Shown: piece after piece, positions 6,611 to 14,699 of the stretch
Layout: the number at the start of each line of letters is the position of its first letter
Numbering within the stretch: position 1 is the first letter of the stretch
Assembly: GCA_023431405.1 (NCBI GenBank)
Contig: JAEYVZ010000013.1
Span: forward strand, 1 to 41,398
Source: Actinomycetes bacterium
GTDB lineage: Bacteria; Actinomycetota; Actinomycetes; Actinomycetales; Microbacteriaceae
Length of the DNA stretch: 41,398 nucleotides
Reading direction: 5' to 3'
Made by a program: the position numbers and the translations under genes
The notes under the pieces: generated by a model
Told to the model about the DNA's origin: nothing
Databases searched by the model: none
What the model saw: only the letters and a program-made list of their open reading frames with translations

Positions 6611-6942
6611 TCTCGGTGAGCGCGTACCGAGGACTCGCCGAACACGCTCTCGATTCCTTGCGGAAGGGGCAGCGCGTGATCGTGGTCGGCTCGTTCAAGC
6701 TCCGAGAGTGGGAGGCGAACGGTCGTCACGGTGTGGCTGCTGAGATCGACGCCAGTTCGCTCGGTCACGATCTCCTCTGGGGCTCGACCCAGTTCTCCCG
6801 CGACGAGCCCGCGGGTGCCCGACATGCGCCGGGTGAGGATGATGCAGCAGGCATGACTGACCCGAGGGCGAGGGATGCGCGGTCGTCAGCGACGACGGGG
6901 GAGTGGGCGGCCGCCCCGCTCGCTGATGCGACACCGTTCTGA
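6601..6942 (+). pseudogene. ssb: single-stranded DNA-binding protein paralogue, 5' end removed by the element
   Basis: Reading from 6601 gives TNWFSVSAYRGLAEHALDSL, then GQRVIVVGSFKLREWE and DLLWGSTQF. These are OB-fold strands and the ssDNA-binding Trp/Phe positions seen in actinobacterial SSBs. The tail is low-complexity and ends PLADATPF, like the acidic D-x-PF tip that binds partner proteins. The first three strands and the start codon are absent because the element separates them. An internal GTG at 6616 could start 108 residues but would lack half the fold. The missing 5' part should lie at the element's far end, and the main ssb is probably elsewhere. The gene precedes the lipoprotein/ettA cluster. 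Confidence 0.85.
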
Positions 6943-7003
6943 CAGCACCGCGCGAGGGCATGCGGCTCGGCGATTGCGCCTTCGACGGGCCTAGACTCTC
7001 GGA

Positions 7004-7501
7004 GTGCGTCGATCACCCCAGCGTGTGCATCCGGTTTCTCTCGCGGCTGTCCTCATCATCTTCGGGCTCGCGGGATGTTCAGCGCAGCCTGGAGATCCTG
7101 CGACGACCACGCCCGCGGCCTCCGAGAGCGCTGAACCGGCGTCGTCCCCGTCGCCGTCCGCCACCGCTGTGGCGCTCGATCCGACCGGTTCAGCGGCGGC
7201 CAATCTGGACTACTTCTCCGCAGTGGTGAAGAGAGTCTGGAAGACCGATGACCGAGACCGGGGCCGTGCATACATCGACGCTCTGGTGGATGCCGGCTTC
7301 GATCGCGCGGACATGCAGGTGACGCGTGACACCTCCACCGTGGGAAACCCGGCCGAGAGCATCCAGTTCTCGGTCGTCTGGAAGGGGGAGTGCCTCGTGG
7401 GTCAGGTCGGCCCATCGACGAGGCGCCCCGCCGCTGTCGTGCTGCCGGAGCTGCCCGAAGGCGGCTGCCTCGTCGGCGACACGCGACCGATCGACTGGTG
7501 A
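7004..7501 (+). CDS. secreted lipoprotein (DUF6993-like)
   Basis: This 165-aa protein has an N-terminal signal (VHPVSLAAVLIIFGLAGC) with lipobox LAGC, then a Thr/Ala/Ser/Pro-rich linker (residues about 30-60) as in actinobacterial surface lipoproteins. The globular domain of about 100 residues contains two Cys (GECLVGQV and GGCLVGD), probably a disulfide. I recognise it as a conserved Microbacteriaceae lipoprotein next to ettA, with unknown function. The GTG start at 7004 is preceded by TAGACT (6992-6997) with a 6-nt gap, so the mRNA is probably leaderless. It lies between the broken ssb and ettA on the same strand. Confidence 0.85.
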   Translation: MRRSPQRVHPVSLAAVLIIFGLAGCSAQPGDPATTTPAASESAEPASSPSPSATAVALDPTGSAAANLDYFSAVVKRVWKTDDRDRGRAYIDALVDAGFDRADMQVTRDTSTVGNPAESIQFSVVWKGECLVGQVGPSTRRPAAVVLPELPEGGCLVGDTRPIDW

Positions 7502-7609
7502 CAAGCCGGCGTCAGCTGGGCCGCACGGTCGCCCGCGGACCGGTCGACCGTCGGCGGGCGGTAGGCTGGGAGGCTGACGTCATCACGCATTGGAGAGCGC
7601 TAGATACCT

Positions 7610-9289
7610 ATGGCTGAGTACATCTACCAGATGGTCCGTGCCCGCAAGGCCGTCGGCGAGAAGCTGATCCTCGACGATGTCACGATGGCGTTCCTGCCAG
7701 GCGCCAAGATCGGCATGGTCGGCCCCAACGGTGCGGGAAAATCGACGATCCTGAAGATCATGGCGGGTCTCGACCAGCCGTCGAACGGCGAGGCGAAGCT
7801 GTCGCCGGGCTTCAGTGTCGGCATCCTCATGCAGGAGCCCGAACTCGATGAGTCCAAGACCGTCCTCGAGAACATCCAGGACGGAATCGCGATCAAGGCG
7901 AAGCTCGATCGTTTCAATGAGATCTCCGGCCTCATGAGCGACCCGGACGCCGACTTCGACACGCTCCTCGCTGAAATGGGCACCCTCCAGGAGGAGATCG
8001 ATGCGGCCGACGCATGGGACCTCGATTCCCAGCTGGAGCAGGCGATGGATGCACTGCGGACGCCTCCGGGCGATGCCTCCGTCAGCAATCTGTCCGGTGG
8101 CGAGAAGCGTCGCGTCGCGTTGACCAAGCTGCTCCTGCAGAAGCCCGACCTGCTGCTGCTCGATGAGCCCACCAACCACCTCGACGCCGAGAGCGTGCTG
8201 TGGCTCGAGCAGCATCTTCAGAAGTACCCCGGCGCGGTCATCGCGATCACCCACGACCGGTACTTCCTCGACAACGTGGCCGAATGGATCGCCGAGGTGG
8301 ACCGGGGTCGCCTGATCGGGTACGAGGGCAACTACTCCACGTATCTGGAGAAGAAGGCCGAGCGTCTCGAAGTCCAGGGCAAGAAGGACGCCAAGCTCGC
8401 CAAGCGTCTCGCCGAGGAGCTCGAGTGGGTGCGCTCCAACGCCAAGGGGCGGCAAGCGAAGTCGAAGGCGCGTCTGGCGCGCTACGAGGAGATGGCTTCA
8501 GAAGCCGAGCGCACGCGCAAGCTCGACTTCGAGGAGATTCAGATCCCGCCGGGTCCGCGCCTGGGCAGCATCGTCATCGAAGCGAAGAACCTCCAGAAGT
8601 CGTTCGGAGATCGTTCGCTCATCAACGGGCTGAGCTTCAGCCTGCCGCCCAACGGCATCGTCGGCGTCATCGGTCCGAACGGCGTCGGAAAGACGACGCT
8701 GTTCAAGACGATCGTCGGCCTGGAGCCGCTCGACGGCGGGAGCCTGAAGGTCGGAGAGACGGTCAAGATCAGCTACGTCGACCAGACCCGCGCGAACATC
8801 GACCCCAACAAGACGCTGTGGGAGGTCGTCTCCGACGGGCTCGACATCATCACCGTCGGCAAGACGGAGATCCCCTCGCGCGCCTATGTGTCGAAGTTCG
8901 GCTTCAAGGGCCCCGACCAGCAGAAGAAGGCCGGAGTACTGTCCGGTGGTGAGCGCAACCGACTCAACCTCGCGCTCACGCTCAAGGAGGGCGGGAACCT
9001 GCTCCTCCTCGACGAGCCGACGAACGACCTCGACGTCGAGACTCTGCAGTCGCTTGAGAACGCTCTGCTCGAATTCCCCGGCTGCGCCGTCGTCATCACC
9101 CACGACCGGTGGTTCCTCGACCGCATCGCCACGCACATCCTCGCCTACGAGGGCACCGAAGAGCAGCCCGACCGCTGGTACTGGTTCGAGGGCAACTTCG
9201 AAGCCTACGAGGCGAACAAGGTCGAACGGCTCGGACCCGACGCCGCGACACCGCATCGCTCGACCTATCGCAAGCTCACGCGTGACTGA
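7610..9289 (+). CDS. ettA: energy-dependent translational throttle protein EttA (ABC-F ATPase)
   Basis: This cytoplasmic 559-aa ABC-F protein binds the ribosomal E site and gates the first elongation cycle according to energy charge. There are two full ABC domains. Domain 1 has GPNGAGKST (residues 38-46), LSGGEKRR (about 161-168) and LLLLDEPTNHLD. Domain 2 has GPNGVGKTT (355-363), LSGGERNR and LLLLDEPTNDLD. The linker between them (about 240-300) is long and basic, the P-site tRNA interaction region of the family. There are no membrane segments. GGAGAG lies upstream of ATG 7610 and TAGGCT (7562-7567) is a likely -10. The thioesterase start overlaps its stop. Confidence 0.97.
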   Translation: MAEYIYQMVRARKAVGEKLILDDVTMAFLPGAKIGMVGPNGAGKSTILKIMAGLDQPSNGEAKLSPGFSVGILMQEPELDESKTVLENIQDGIAIKAKLDRFNEISGLMSDPDADFDTLLAEMGTLQEEIDAADAWDLDSQLEQAMDALRTPPGDASVSNLSGGEKRRVALTKLLLQKPDLLLLDEPTNHLDAESVLWLEQHLQKYPGAVIAITHDRYFLDNVAEWIAEVDRGRLIGYEGNYSTYLEKKAERLEVQGKKDAKLAKRLAEELEWVRSNAKGRQAKSKARLARYEEMASEAERTRKLDFEEIQIPPGPRLGSIVIEAKNLQKSFGDRSLINGLSFSLPPNGIVGVIGPNGVGKTTLFKTIVGLEPLDGGSLKVGETVKISYVDQTRANIDPNKTLWEVVSDGLDIITVGKTEIPSRAYVSKFGFKGPDQQKKAGVLSGGERNRLNLALTLKEGGNLLLLDEPTNDLDVETLQSLENALLEFPGCAVVITHDRWFLDRIATHILAYEGTEEQPDRWYWFEGNFEAYEANKVERLGPDAATPHRSTYRKLTRD

Positions 9290-9767
9290 CACCGGCGTGC
9301 GCCTCCACGTGCCCATCCACCTGCGATGGGGAGACCTCGACGCGTTCAACCACGTGAACAACACGTCGATGCTCAAGCTTCTCGAGGAGGCGCGCGTCCG
9401 CGTGTTCTGGGTTGCAGAGCCCGGCGACGACGCGCCGAGCACCGCCGTCATCGCGAGCGGTATCGACGCCGGAGTGCTCACGCTCATCGCCCGGCAGGAG
9501 ATCGAGTACCTCGCACCCGTGCCCTATCGGCGCGAACCGCTCGACATCCAGATGTGGTTCGGGAAGATCGGCGGATCGAGCATCGAAGTCTGCTACGAGG
9601 TCTACAGCCCGCAGCGGGACGCCCCGCAGACGCTATATGCGCGGGCAACCACGGTCGTCGTGATGGTCGACGCCGACAGTGGCCGACCGATGCGCCTCAC
9701 CGACGCCATGCGAGACGCATGGACACCGTTCGTCGGGGAGTCCATCGTCTACGGCCACCGGCGTTGA
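9282..9767 (+). CDS. acyl-CoA thioesterase (hotdog fold, 4HBT family)
   Basis: This 161-aa protein begins at GTG 9282, inside the last codons of ettA (8-bp overlap), which implies translational coupling. The 4HBT signature RWGDLDAFNHVNN places the catalytic Asp/His region near residues 14-26, followed by the hotdog helix MLKLLEEARVRVF. The family hydrolyses the thioester bond of acyl-CoA; the exact substrate cannot be told. The longer in-frame reading back to 8886 is an antisense-style artefact within ettA. A second, unrelated thioesterase (tesB) lies just downstream in convergent orientation, 10 bp away. Confidence 0.92.
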   Translation: MTDTGVRLHVPIHLRWGDLDAFNHVNNTSMLKLLEEARVRVFWVAEPGDDAPSTAVIASGIDAGVLTLIARQEIEYLAPVPYRREPLDIQMWFGKIGGSSIEVCYEVYSPQRDAPQTLYARATTVVVMVDADSGRPMRLTDAMRDAWTPFVGESIVYGHRR

Positions 9768-9777
9768 GACACCGACC

Positions 9778-10659
9778 TCACCGCGCCGCGGGCACCCGGA
9801 TCATGATCTCCTGCGCCGTCGATGCGATCAGGTTCCCCGCCCGATCGAACATGCGCGCCGTGGTGAGTCCACGCCCCGCGCGGGCGCTCGGCGACTCCTG
9901 CACATAAAGGATCCACTCATCGACGCGGGCAGGTCGGTGCCACCACATCGCATGGTCGAGACTCGCGACCTTCAGCCCCGGCAGAGACCAGGCGACGCCG
10001 TGCGCCCGCAGCACCGGCTCCTGAACGGTGAGGTCGCTCATGTACGCCAGCACCGCACGATGCATCGCCGGATCGTCGCCGATCGAGCGCCGCACGCGCA
10101 TCCAGACCGCCTGACGAGGCTCGTGAGGACCGCTGACGTCTGCGTAGATGTCCCCGAACGCGTGGAGCACCTCGATCGGGCTCTCATCCAGCAGTCGCTG
10201 TGCAAGCGGGTGACGGCGGGCCTCGACACGTCGACCTCGCAACTCATCCGGAGAAGGAACATCCGACGGCGCCATCACCTGATGCTCAAGACCTGCATCC
10301 TCCCGCTCGAATGAGGCGATCATCGAGAAGATCGGCACGCCCGCCTGGAATGCCTGTGACCGCCGTGTCGAGAACGAGCGTCCGTCGTGAATGCGGTCGA
10401 CCGAGATCGTGAGGCCACGCGACGCGTCGCCGGGCCGAAGAAAGTAGCCGTGCATCGAGTGAGGGACCCGGTCGTCGTCCGTCGTGCGCTCCGCGGCGAT
10501 GATCGCCTGCGCGAGGACCTGTCCACCGAAGATGCGCCCAGAAGGCATCGGATGCGAAGCGCCGGTGAAGATGTCTTCGGTCGTACGAGCATCGCTCGAC
10601 GCCAGGTCCAAGACCTCCAGCATGGTTCCCACCGGGTCGGTCATTCGCGTCTCGCTCAC
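9778..10659 (-). CDS. tesB: acyl-CoA thioesterase II
   Basis: This 293-aa protein has the double-hotdog layout of TesB. The first hotdog carries GRIFGGQVLAQAIIAA and HSMHGYFLRPGD. The second carries the catalytic Asp in SLDHAMWWHRP, the partner Thr/Gln region (DLTVQEPVL) and the terminal GNLIASTAQEIMIR. It cleaves medium and long acyl-CoAs in the cytoplasm. The GTG start at 10659 has AAGGAG at good spacing; an in-frame ATG (MTDPVGTM) five codons later is an alternative. It diverges from the next gene with only 41 bp between the starts. Confidence 0.95.
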   Translation of the reverse strand: MSETRMTDPVGTMLEVLDLASSDARTTEDIFTGASHPMPSGRIFGGQVLAQAIIAAERTTDDDRVPHSMHGYFLRPGDASRGLTISVDRIHDGRSFSTRRSQAFQAGVPIFSMIASFEREDAGLEHQVMAPSDVPSPDELRGRRVEARRHPLAQRLLDESPIEVLHAFGDIYADVSGPHEPRQAVWMRVRRSIGDDPAMHRAVLAYMSDLTVQEPVLRAHGVAWSLPGLKVASLDHAMWWHRPARVDEWILYVQESPSARAGRGLTTARMFDRAGNLIASTAQEIMIRVPAAR

Positions 10660-10700
10660 TTCGCTCCTTCTCGGTGCCAGCGCTTGCTAGTTTAGGTCGG

Positions 10701-11372
10701 ATGTCCCCTCGACTCCTGTTCGCTGACGCCCTGTCCGCTGCCGACGCCCTCACCTTCTCGCAGCGCGCCGCTCGTCTGGGCGACGGACACGTGCGTCTAC
10801 GCGCCAATGAGGGCGTGATGTCTCTCAGCTGCGCGCCGATGGCGCCCGAAACCCTCCTCGATCCCACGCCTACCGTCCTCGGCATGCGCTTCCTCCGAGT
10901 CGACCCTGAACTGGTGTGCGACATCACTGTCGAGGCGTCCGCTCTCACCCTCGACGACGGTTCTCCCGCGCTGACCCTGCCGGATACCGCCGTGTCCGCA
11001 CCCTGGGCGGGAATCTCGCCGCCCAAGAGCGGTTGGGCGGAAGCCGGCAGCCTCGAATCCGCGCTGCTCGCGTCGCGCGCGCAGTGGGGCATCGCCGCAG
11101 TCGCGGAGCGCGTGCCGGACGCCGCCGGAGAGGACGTCGTCCGCGCCATCCGGGCGGACGTCTGGGGGCGTGACGACGATGACCTCCAGGGCTTGCCGCT
11201 GGGGGTCGCCTTCGCGGCCTTCGCGCTGGGGTTCATCGCGGGCGAAGAGCGCGCTGTGGTGCGGCGGCACGGGGCCTGGTCACGCGTCACGCTGAAGCGC
11301 GGTCATGTCATCACGCGCACGACGACGCGATCGGGCCTCACTCCCGTGCGGACCACCTCGCCACGACCGTAG
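10701..11372 (+). CDS. conserved hypothetical actinobacterial protein
   Basis: This 223-aa protein has no recognised domain. It is soluble, Ala/Leu-rich, with a beta-rich first half (VRLRANEGVMSLSCAPM, PTVLGMRFLRVD) and a helical second half ending in a basic strand (WSRVTLKRGHVITRT). The hydrophobic LGVAFAAFALGFIAG (about 173-187) could be a buried helix rather than a membrane span. ATG 10701 is chosen because TAGTTT (10688-10693) sits 7 nt before it, giving a leaderless transcript; the frame also extends 27 bp upstream. It diverges from tesB and converges on the FAD dehydrogenase. Confidence 0.75.
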   Translation: MSPRLLFADALSAADALTFSQRAARLGDGHVRLRANEGVMSLSCAPMAPETLLDPTPTVLGMRFLRVDPELVCDITVEASALTLDDGSPALTLPDTAVSAPWAGISPPKSGWAEAGSLESALLASRAQWGIAAVAERVPDAAGEDVVRAIRADVWGRDDDDLQGLPLGVAFAAFALGFIAGEERAVVRRHGAWSRVTLKRGHVITRTTTRSGLTPVRTTSPRP

Positions 11373-11393
11373 TCCCGCGTTCGCAGCGTCGCC

Positions 11394-13064
11394 CTAGGCA
11401 GCCGCAGCGGCGGCGCGCCCCGCGACGCCACCCGAGAACAGACAGCCACCGAGGAACGTGCCCTCCAGTGCCCGGTACCCGTGCACGCCGCCGCCACCGA
11501 AGCCAGCCGCCTCTCCGGCGGCGTACAGGCCGGGAACCGGCGCAGCATCGCGGCCGAGTGCGCGTCCGGAAAGGTCGGTCTCGATCCCGCCGAGCGACTT
11601 GCGCGTGAGGACGTGAAGCTTCACGGCGATCAGCGGACCCGCCTTCGGGTCGAGGATGCGGTGCGGCCTGGCTGTGCGGATGAGCTTGTCCCCGCGGAAG
11701 GCGCGCGCAGATCTCAGCATCGCGATCTGCGCGTCTTTCGTGAAGGCATTGTCGATGTCGCGGTCACGCGCGAGCACCTCTGCCTTCACGCGGTCCGCAT
11801 CAAGAGCCTCACCTCCCGGCACATCGCGCATGCCCGCGACCAGCGCGTCGATGTCGTGGCGCACGACGAAGTCCGCGCCGTGGTCCATGAAGGACTGCAC
11901 GGGCTGCGCGGCGCCCCGGCCGAGTCGCGACTTCAGAAGGAGAGGCAGGTCTCTGCCGGTCAGGTCAGGGTTCTGCTCGCTGCCCGACAGCGTGAACTCC
12001 TTCTCGATGATCTGCTGCGACAGGATGAACCACGAATGGTCGTAGCCCGTGCGGCGAACGTGGGCAAGGGTGCCGAGAGTGTCGAAGCCGGGAAAGAGCG
12101 GCGCCGGGAGCCTCGATCCGGTGGCGTCGAGCCACACGGAGGACGGCCCGGGGAGGATCCGGATGCCGTGATTCGGCCAGACGGGGTTCCAGTTCTGGAT
12201 TCCTTCGACGTAGTGCCACATGCGGTCGCCGTTGATCAGGCGTGCACCGGCGTGGGCCGACACCGGCTGCATCGAGCCGTCGACGTACGCGGGGACACCG
12301 GAGATCATCGACGAAGGAGGTGCGCCGAGCGACGCGGGCCATTGAGCCCGGACGAGATCATGATTGCCGCCGATGCCGCCGGATGCCACGATCGTCGCTG
12401 TCGCCGAGATCCGGAACGCACCGACGACCTCGCGAGAACTTGCCTGCCCTCGCGGCGCCCCCGAGGGCTCGAGGATGTCGCCGGCGGCACCGGTGACTGT
12501 GCCGTCAGCGGTCGTGAGCTCCGTGACCCGGTGTCGCGGGAGCACGGTGAGGCGACCCGCCGACTCTGCCTCTTCGACGGCCCGCTGGAACGGCTCGACG
12601 ATGCCCGGGCCGGTGCCCCAGGTGATGTGGAACCGCGGGACCGAGTTGCCTGGGCCGGTCGCGGTGTAGCCTCCGCGCTCAGCCCACCCGACGATCGGGA
12701 AGAAGCCGACTCCGAGCGAGCGCAGCCAGGCGCGCTTCTCATGATGAGCGAAGTTCAGGTATGCCTCCGCCCACTGGCGGGGCCAGGCGTCGTCATCCCG
12801 ATCGAACCCGGCTGTTCCCTCCCAGTCCTGTCGTGCCAGGTCGAGCGAGTCTCTGATCCCGAGACGCCGCTGCTCGGGGGAATCCACGAAGAAAAGTCCG
12901 CCGAACGACCAGTGCGCCTGCCCGCCGAGATTGGTGCGCGGCTCCTGGTCGACGATCACCACCCGCTTGCCGGCGCCGATCGCTTCGGCAGCGGCGACGA
13001 GGCCCGCGAGCCCCCACCCGACGATCAGGACATCGGTGGAGTGCGTCGTCTCGGCTGTGGTCAT
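11394..13064 (-). CDS. FAD-binding dehydrogenase (succinate dehydrogenase/fumarate reductase flavoprotein-like)
   Basis: This 556-aa protein starts at ATG 13064 (MTTAETTHSTDVLIVG), which makes an ATGA overlap with the upstream globin stop; AAGGGG precedes it. The Rossmann FAD-binding motif is GWGLAGLVAAAEAIGAG with the acidic strand end VVIVDQEP. The C-terminal FAD contact region reads PVPGLYAAGEAAGFGGGG, followed by GTFLGGCLFSG. It belongs to the FAD_binding_2 / KstD-like superfamily, near the 'predicted oxidoreductase' group with C=C bond or hydroxyl substrates. The actual substrate is unknown. It is the last gene of the mscS-globin-dehydrogenase operon. Confidence 0.9.
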   Translation of the reverse strand: MTTAETTHSTDVLIVGWGLAGLVAAAEAIGAGKRVVIVDQEPRTNLGGQAHWSFGGLFFVDSPEQRRLGIRDSLDLARQDWEGTAGFDRDDDAWPRQWAEAYLNFAHHEKRAWLRSLGVGFFPIVGWAERGGYTATGPGNSVPRFHITWGTGPGIVEPFQRAVEEAESAGRLTVLPRHRVTELTTADGTVTGAAGDILEPSGAPRGQASSREVVGAFRISATATIVASGGIGGNHDLVRAQWPASLGAPPSSMISGVPAYVDGSMQPVSAHAGARLINGDRMWHYVEGIQNWNPVWPNHGIRILPGPSSVWLDATGSRLPAPLFPGFDTLGTLAHVRRTGYDHSWFILSQQIIEKEFTLSGSEQNPDLTGRDLPLLLKSRLGRGAAQPVQSFMDHGADFVVRHDIDALVAGMRDVPGGEALDADRVKAEVLARDRDIDNAFTKDAQIAMLRSARAFRGDKLIRTARPHRILDPKAGPLIAVKLHVLTRKSLGGIETDLSGRALGRDAAPVPGLYAAGEAAGFGGGGVHGYRALEGTFLGGCLFSGGVAGRAAAAAA

Positions 13065-13528
13065 GACGACCCCTTCGTCGTGTCTGGATGGACCATGAGG
13101 GGTGCCGCACCGGCAGGACGGTCCGGTCCGATCGTTGCGGGTTCGAACGTGTTCACCATCGCGTAGGCGGCGCGCTGGAGATAGTCCCACAGCGTTGCCT
13201 CGTGAAGCGGCGGAAGGGCCAGCTCGTCGACCGCGGTGCGCATATGCCGCAGCCAGCGGTCGCGGGCGTCGGGATTCACATGGAACGGCATGTGGCGCAT
13301 CCGGAGCCGGGGGTGCCCGCGCCTTTCGCTGTACGTGGTCGGGCCACCCCAGTACTGCTCGAGGAACAACGTCAGCCGTTCCGCGGCCGGCGCGAGATCT
13401 TCCTCGGGATACATGGGGCGCAGCACATCGTCGAGGGCGACCTCTCGATAGAAGACGTCGACGAGACGCACGAATGTGTCATGTCCGCCGACTTCTTCGT
13501 AGAAGCTCAGGGGTGTGCTGTCGGTCAC
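13061..13528 (-). CDS. glbO: group II truncated haemoglobin
   Basis: This 155-aa cytoplasmic haem protein begins at GTG 13528, overlapping the mscS stop by 4 bp (GTGA). Its core matches trHbO: SFYEEVGGHDTFVRLVDVFY with the B10 Tyr, an EF-loop MYPEEDL, QYWGGPTTYSERRGHPRLR, the proximal F8 His in RHMPFHV, and the group-specific Trp in DRWLRHM. Such proteins bind O2 or CO and often support redox or peroxide chemistry. The C-terminal extension (DRPAGAAPLMVHPDTTKG) is unlike the core and disordered-looking. Placement next to a flavin dehydrogenase suggests a possible electron partner, but this is inference. Confidence 0.92.
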   Translation of the reverse strand: MTDSTPLSFYEEVGGHDTFVRLVDVFYREVALDDVLRPMYPEEDLAPAAERLTLFLEQYWGGPTTYSERRGHPRLRMRHMPFHVNPDARDRWLRHMRTAVDELALPPLHEATLWDYLQRAAYAMVNTFEPATIGPDRPAGAAPLMVHPDTTKGSS

Positions 13529-14592
13529 TTCTCGTCTCCCTGGGAGCTGGCGTCGCCGCCATCTTCGCCTGCGGCGCGCGTCGAGCCGGCTCCCTTGCGC
13601 TTGGGACGCCACACGGGCTTGGCGTCGGCGACCGGCACCGGCTTCGTCCGGGGCGGGTTGGCACCTCGCACGCGCTGTGCGCCTTCCAGACCGGTCAAGG
13701 TGATGGAGTTCAGCTGCGGAAGCGTGATCCCCATGCCGTCGATGGCGCGCTTCAGGCGCATCCGGAGCTCACGGGCGACGTCGTCCTTCGCGTTGGCGCG
13801 CGTCTTCATGACGAGACGGATGACCAACGCGTCTCCCGATACCGACTCGAGGCCCCAGATCTCAGGCTGCTCGATGATCCGACTGCGCCACTTCGGGTCT
13901 TTGGCGAGCGCCTTCGCGGCGTCGAGCATCGCCTTCTCCACGTCTTCGATCACGACGTCTGCCGGAACAGCGAGGTCGATGATGACGCGCGACCACCCCT
14001 GTGACATGTTTCCGATGCGTGTGATCTCACCATTGCGCACGTACCAGAGGGTGCCGTTCACGTCGCGCACATGGGTGATGCGCACGCTGACGTACTCAAC
14101 GATGCCGGTGGCGAGGCCGACATCGACGACGTCGCCGATGCCGATCTGGTCCTCAGCGACGATGAAGATGCCGTTGAGCACGTCCTTCACGATGTTCTGC
14201 GCGCCGAAGCCGAGACCGGCGCCGATCGCGGCGGAAAGCAGCGCGAACGAGCCGAGGATCGAGTCGTTGATGAGCTGGATGCTGAGGAACACCGCGATGA
14301 TGACGAGAGTCACATTGACGATGTTCTGGAGGATCGTCCCCAGTGTGCGGGTGCGCTGCACGAGCCGCACCTGCGCGAGGGGAGAGGCGTCGATGGCGCG
14401 GGTGTCGTCGACGTTGGCTTTGGACTTGGCGCCCTCGACGATGCGCTTCACGACGCGCGCGATGACGATCTTCAGCACCCACGCGAGGATCACCGCACCG
14501 ACGATGATCGCGGCGATTCCGAGAGCTTTGAGGCCTACGTCGGCTGCGATGCGACCGACTTCCGTCCACAGATCGAAGGCTTGGATGTCCAT
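13525..14592 (-). CDS. mscS: small-conductance mechanosensitive channel, MscS family
   Basis: This 355-aa membrane channel opens under hypo-osmotic stress. The N-terminus has a hydrophobic helix (LGIAAIIVGAVILAWVL), then a second span (NVTLVIIAVFLSIQL). The pore helix is rich in Gly/Ala (LLSAAIGAGLGFGAQNIVKD), followed by the beta domain GDVVDVGLATGIVEYVSVR and the alpha/beta C-terminal domain. A charged, likely disordered tail ends the protein. I take ATG 14592: TAGGAT (14605-14600) lies 7 nt before it, so the transcript is probably leaderless. GTG 14598 is an in-frame alternative. It is first of three genes joined by 4-bp overlaps. Confidence 0.93.
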   Translation of the reverse strand: MDIQAFDLWTEVGRIAADVGLKALGIAAIIVGAVILAWVLKIVIARVVKRIVEGAKSKANVDDTRAIDASPLAQVRLVQRTRTLGTILQNIVNVTLVIIAVFLSIQLINDSILGSFALLSAAIGAGLGFGAQNIVKDVLNGIFIVAEDQIGIGDVVDVGLATGIVEYVSVRITHVRDVNGTLWYVRNGEITRIGNMSQGWSRVIIDLAVPADVVIEDVEKAMLDAAKALAKDPKWRSRIIEQPEIWGLESVSGDALVIRLVMKTRANAKDDVARELRMRLKRAIDGMGITLPQLNSITLTGLEGAQRVRGANPPRTKPVPVADAKPVWRPKRKGAGSTRAAGEDGGDASSQGDEK

Positions 14593-14636
14593 TGGCACGA
14601 TCCTAACGAGCGGTTCCCCCTGATGTGCTGAACGCA

Positions 14637-14678
14637 GCGAGGGGTGCAGGGTGCCCGATCGCCCCCCACACCCCTCGC
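14637..14678. terminator. hairpin terminator between pepN and mscS
   Basis: GCGAGGGGTG (14637-14646) pairs perfectly with CACCCCTCGC (14669-14678) across a 22-nt loop. It lies just past the pepN stop and before the mscS promoter. There is no strong T-run, which is common in high-GC genomes. Confidence 0.5.
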
Positions 14679-14699
14679 CATGAAGAGCTGCCGTGACGC

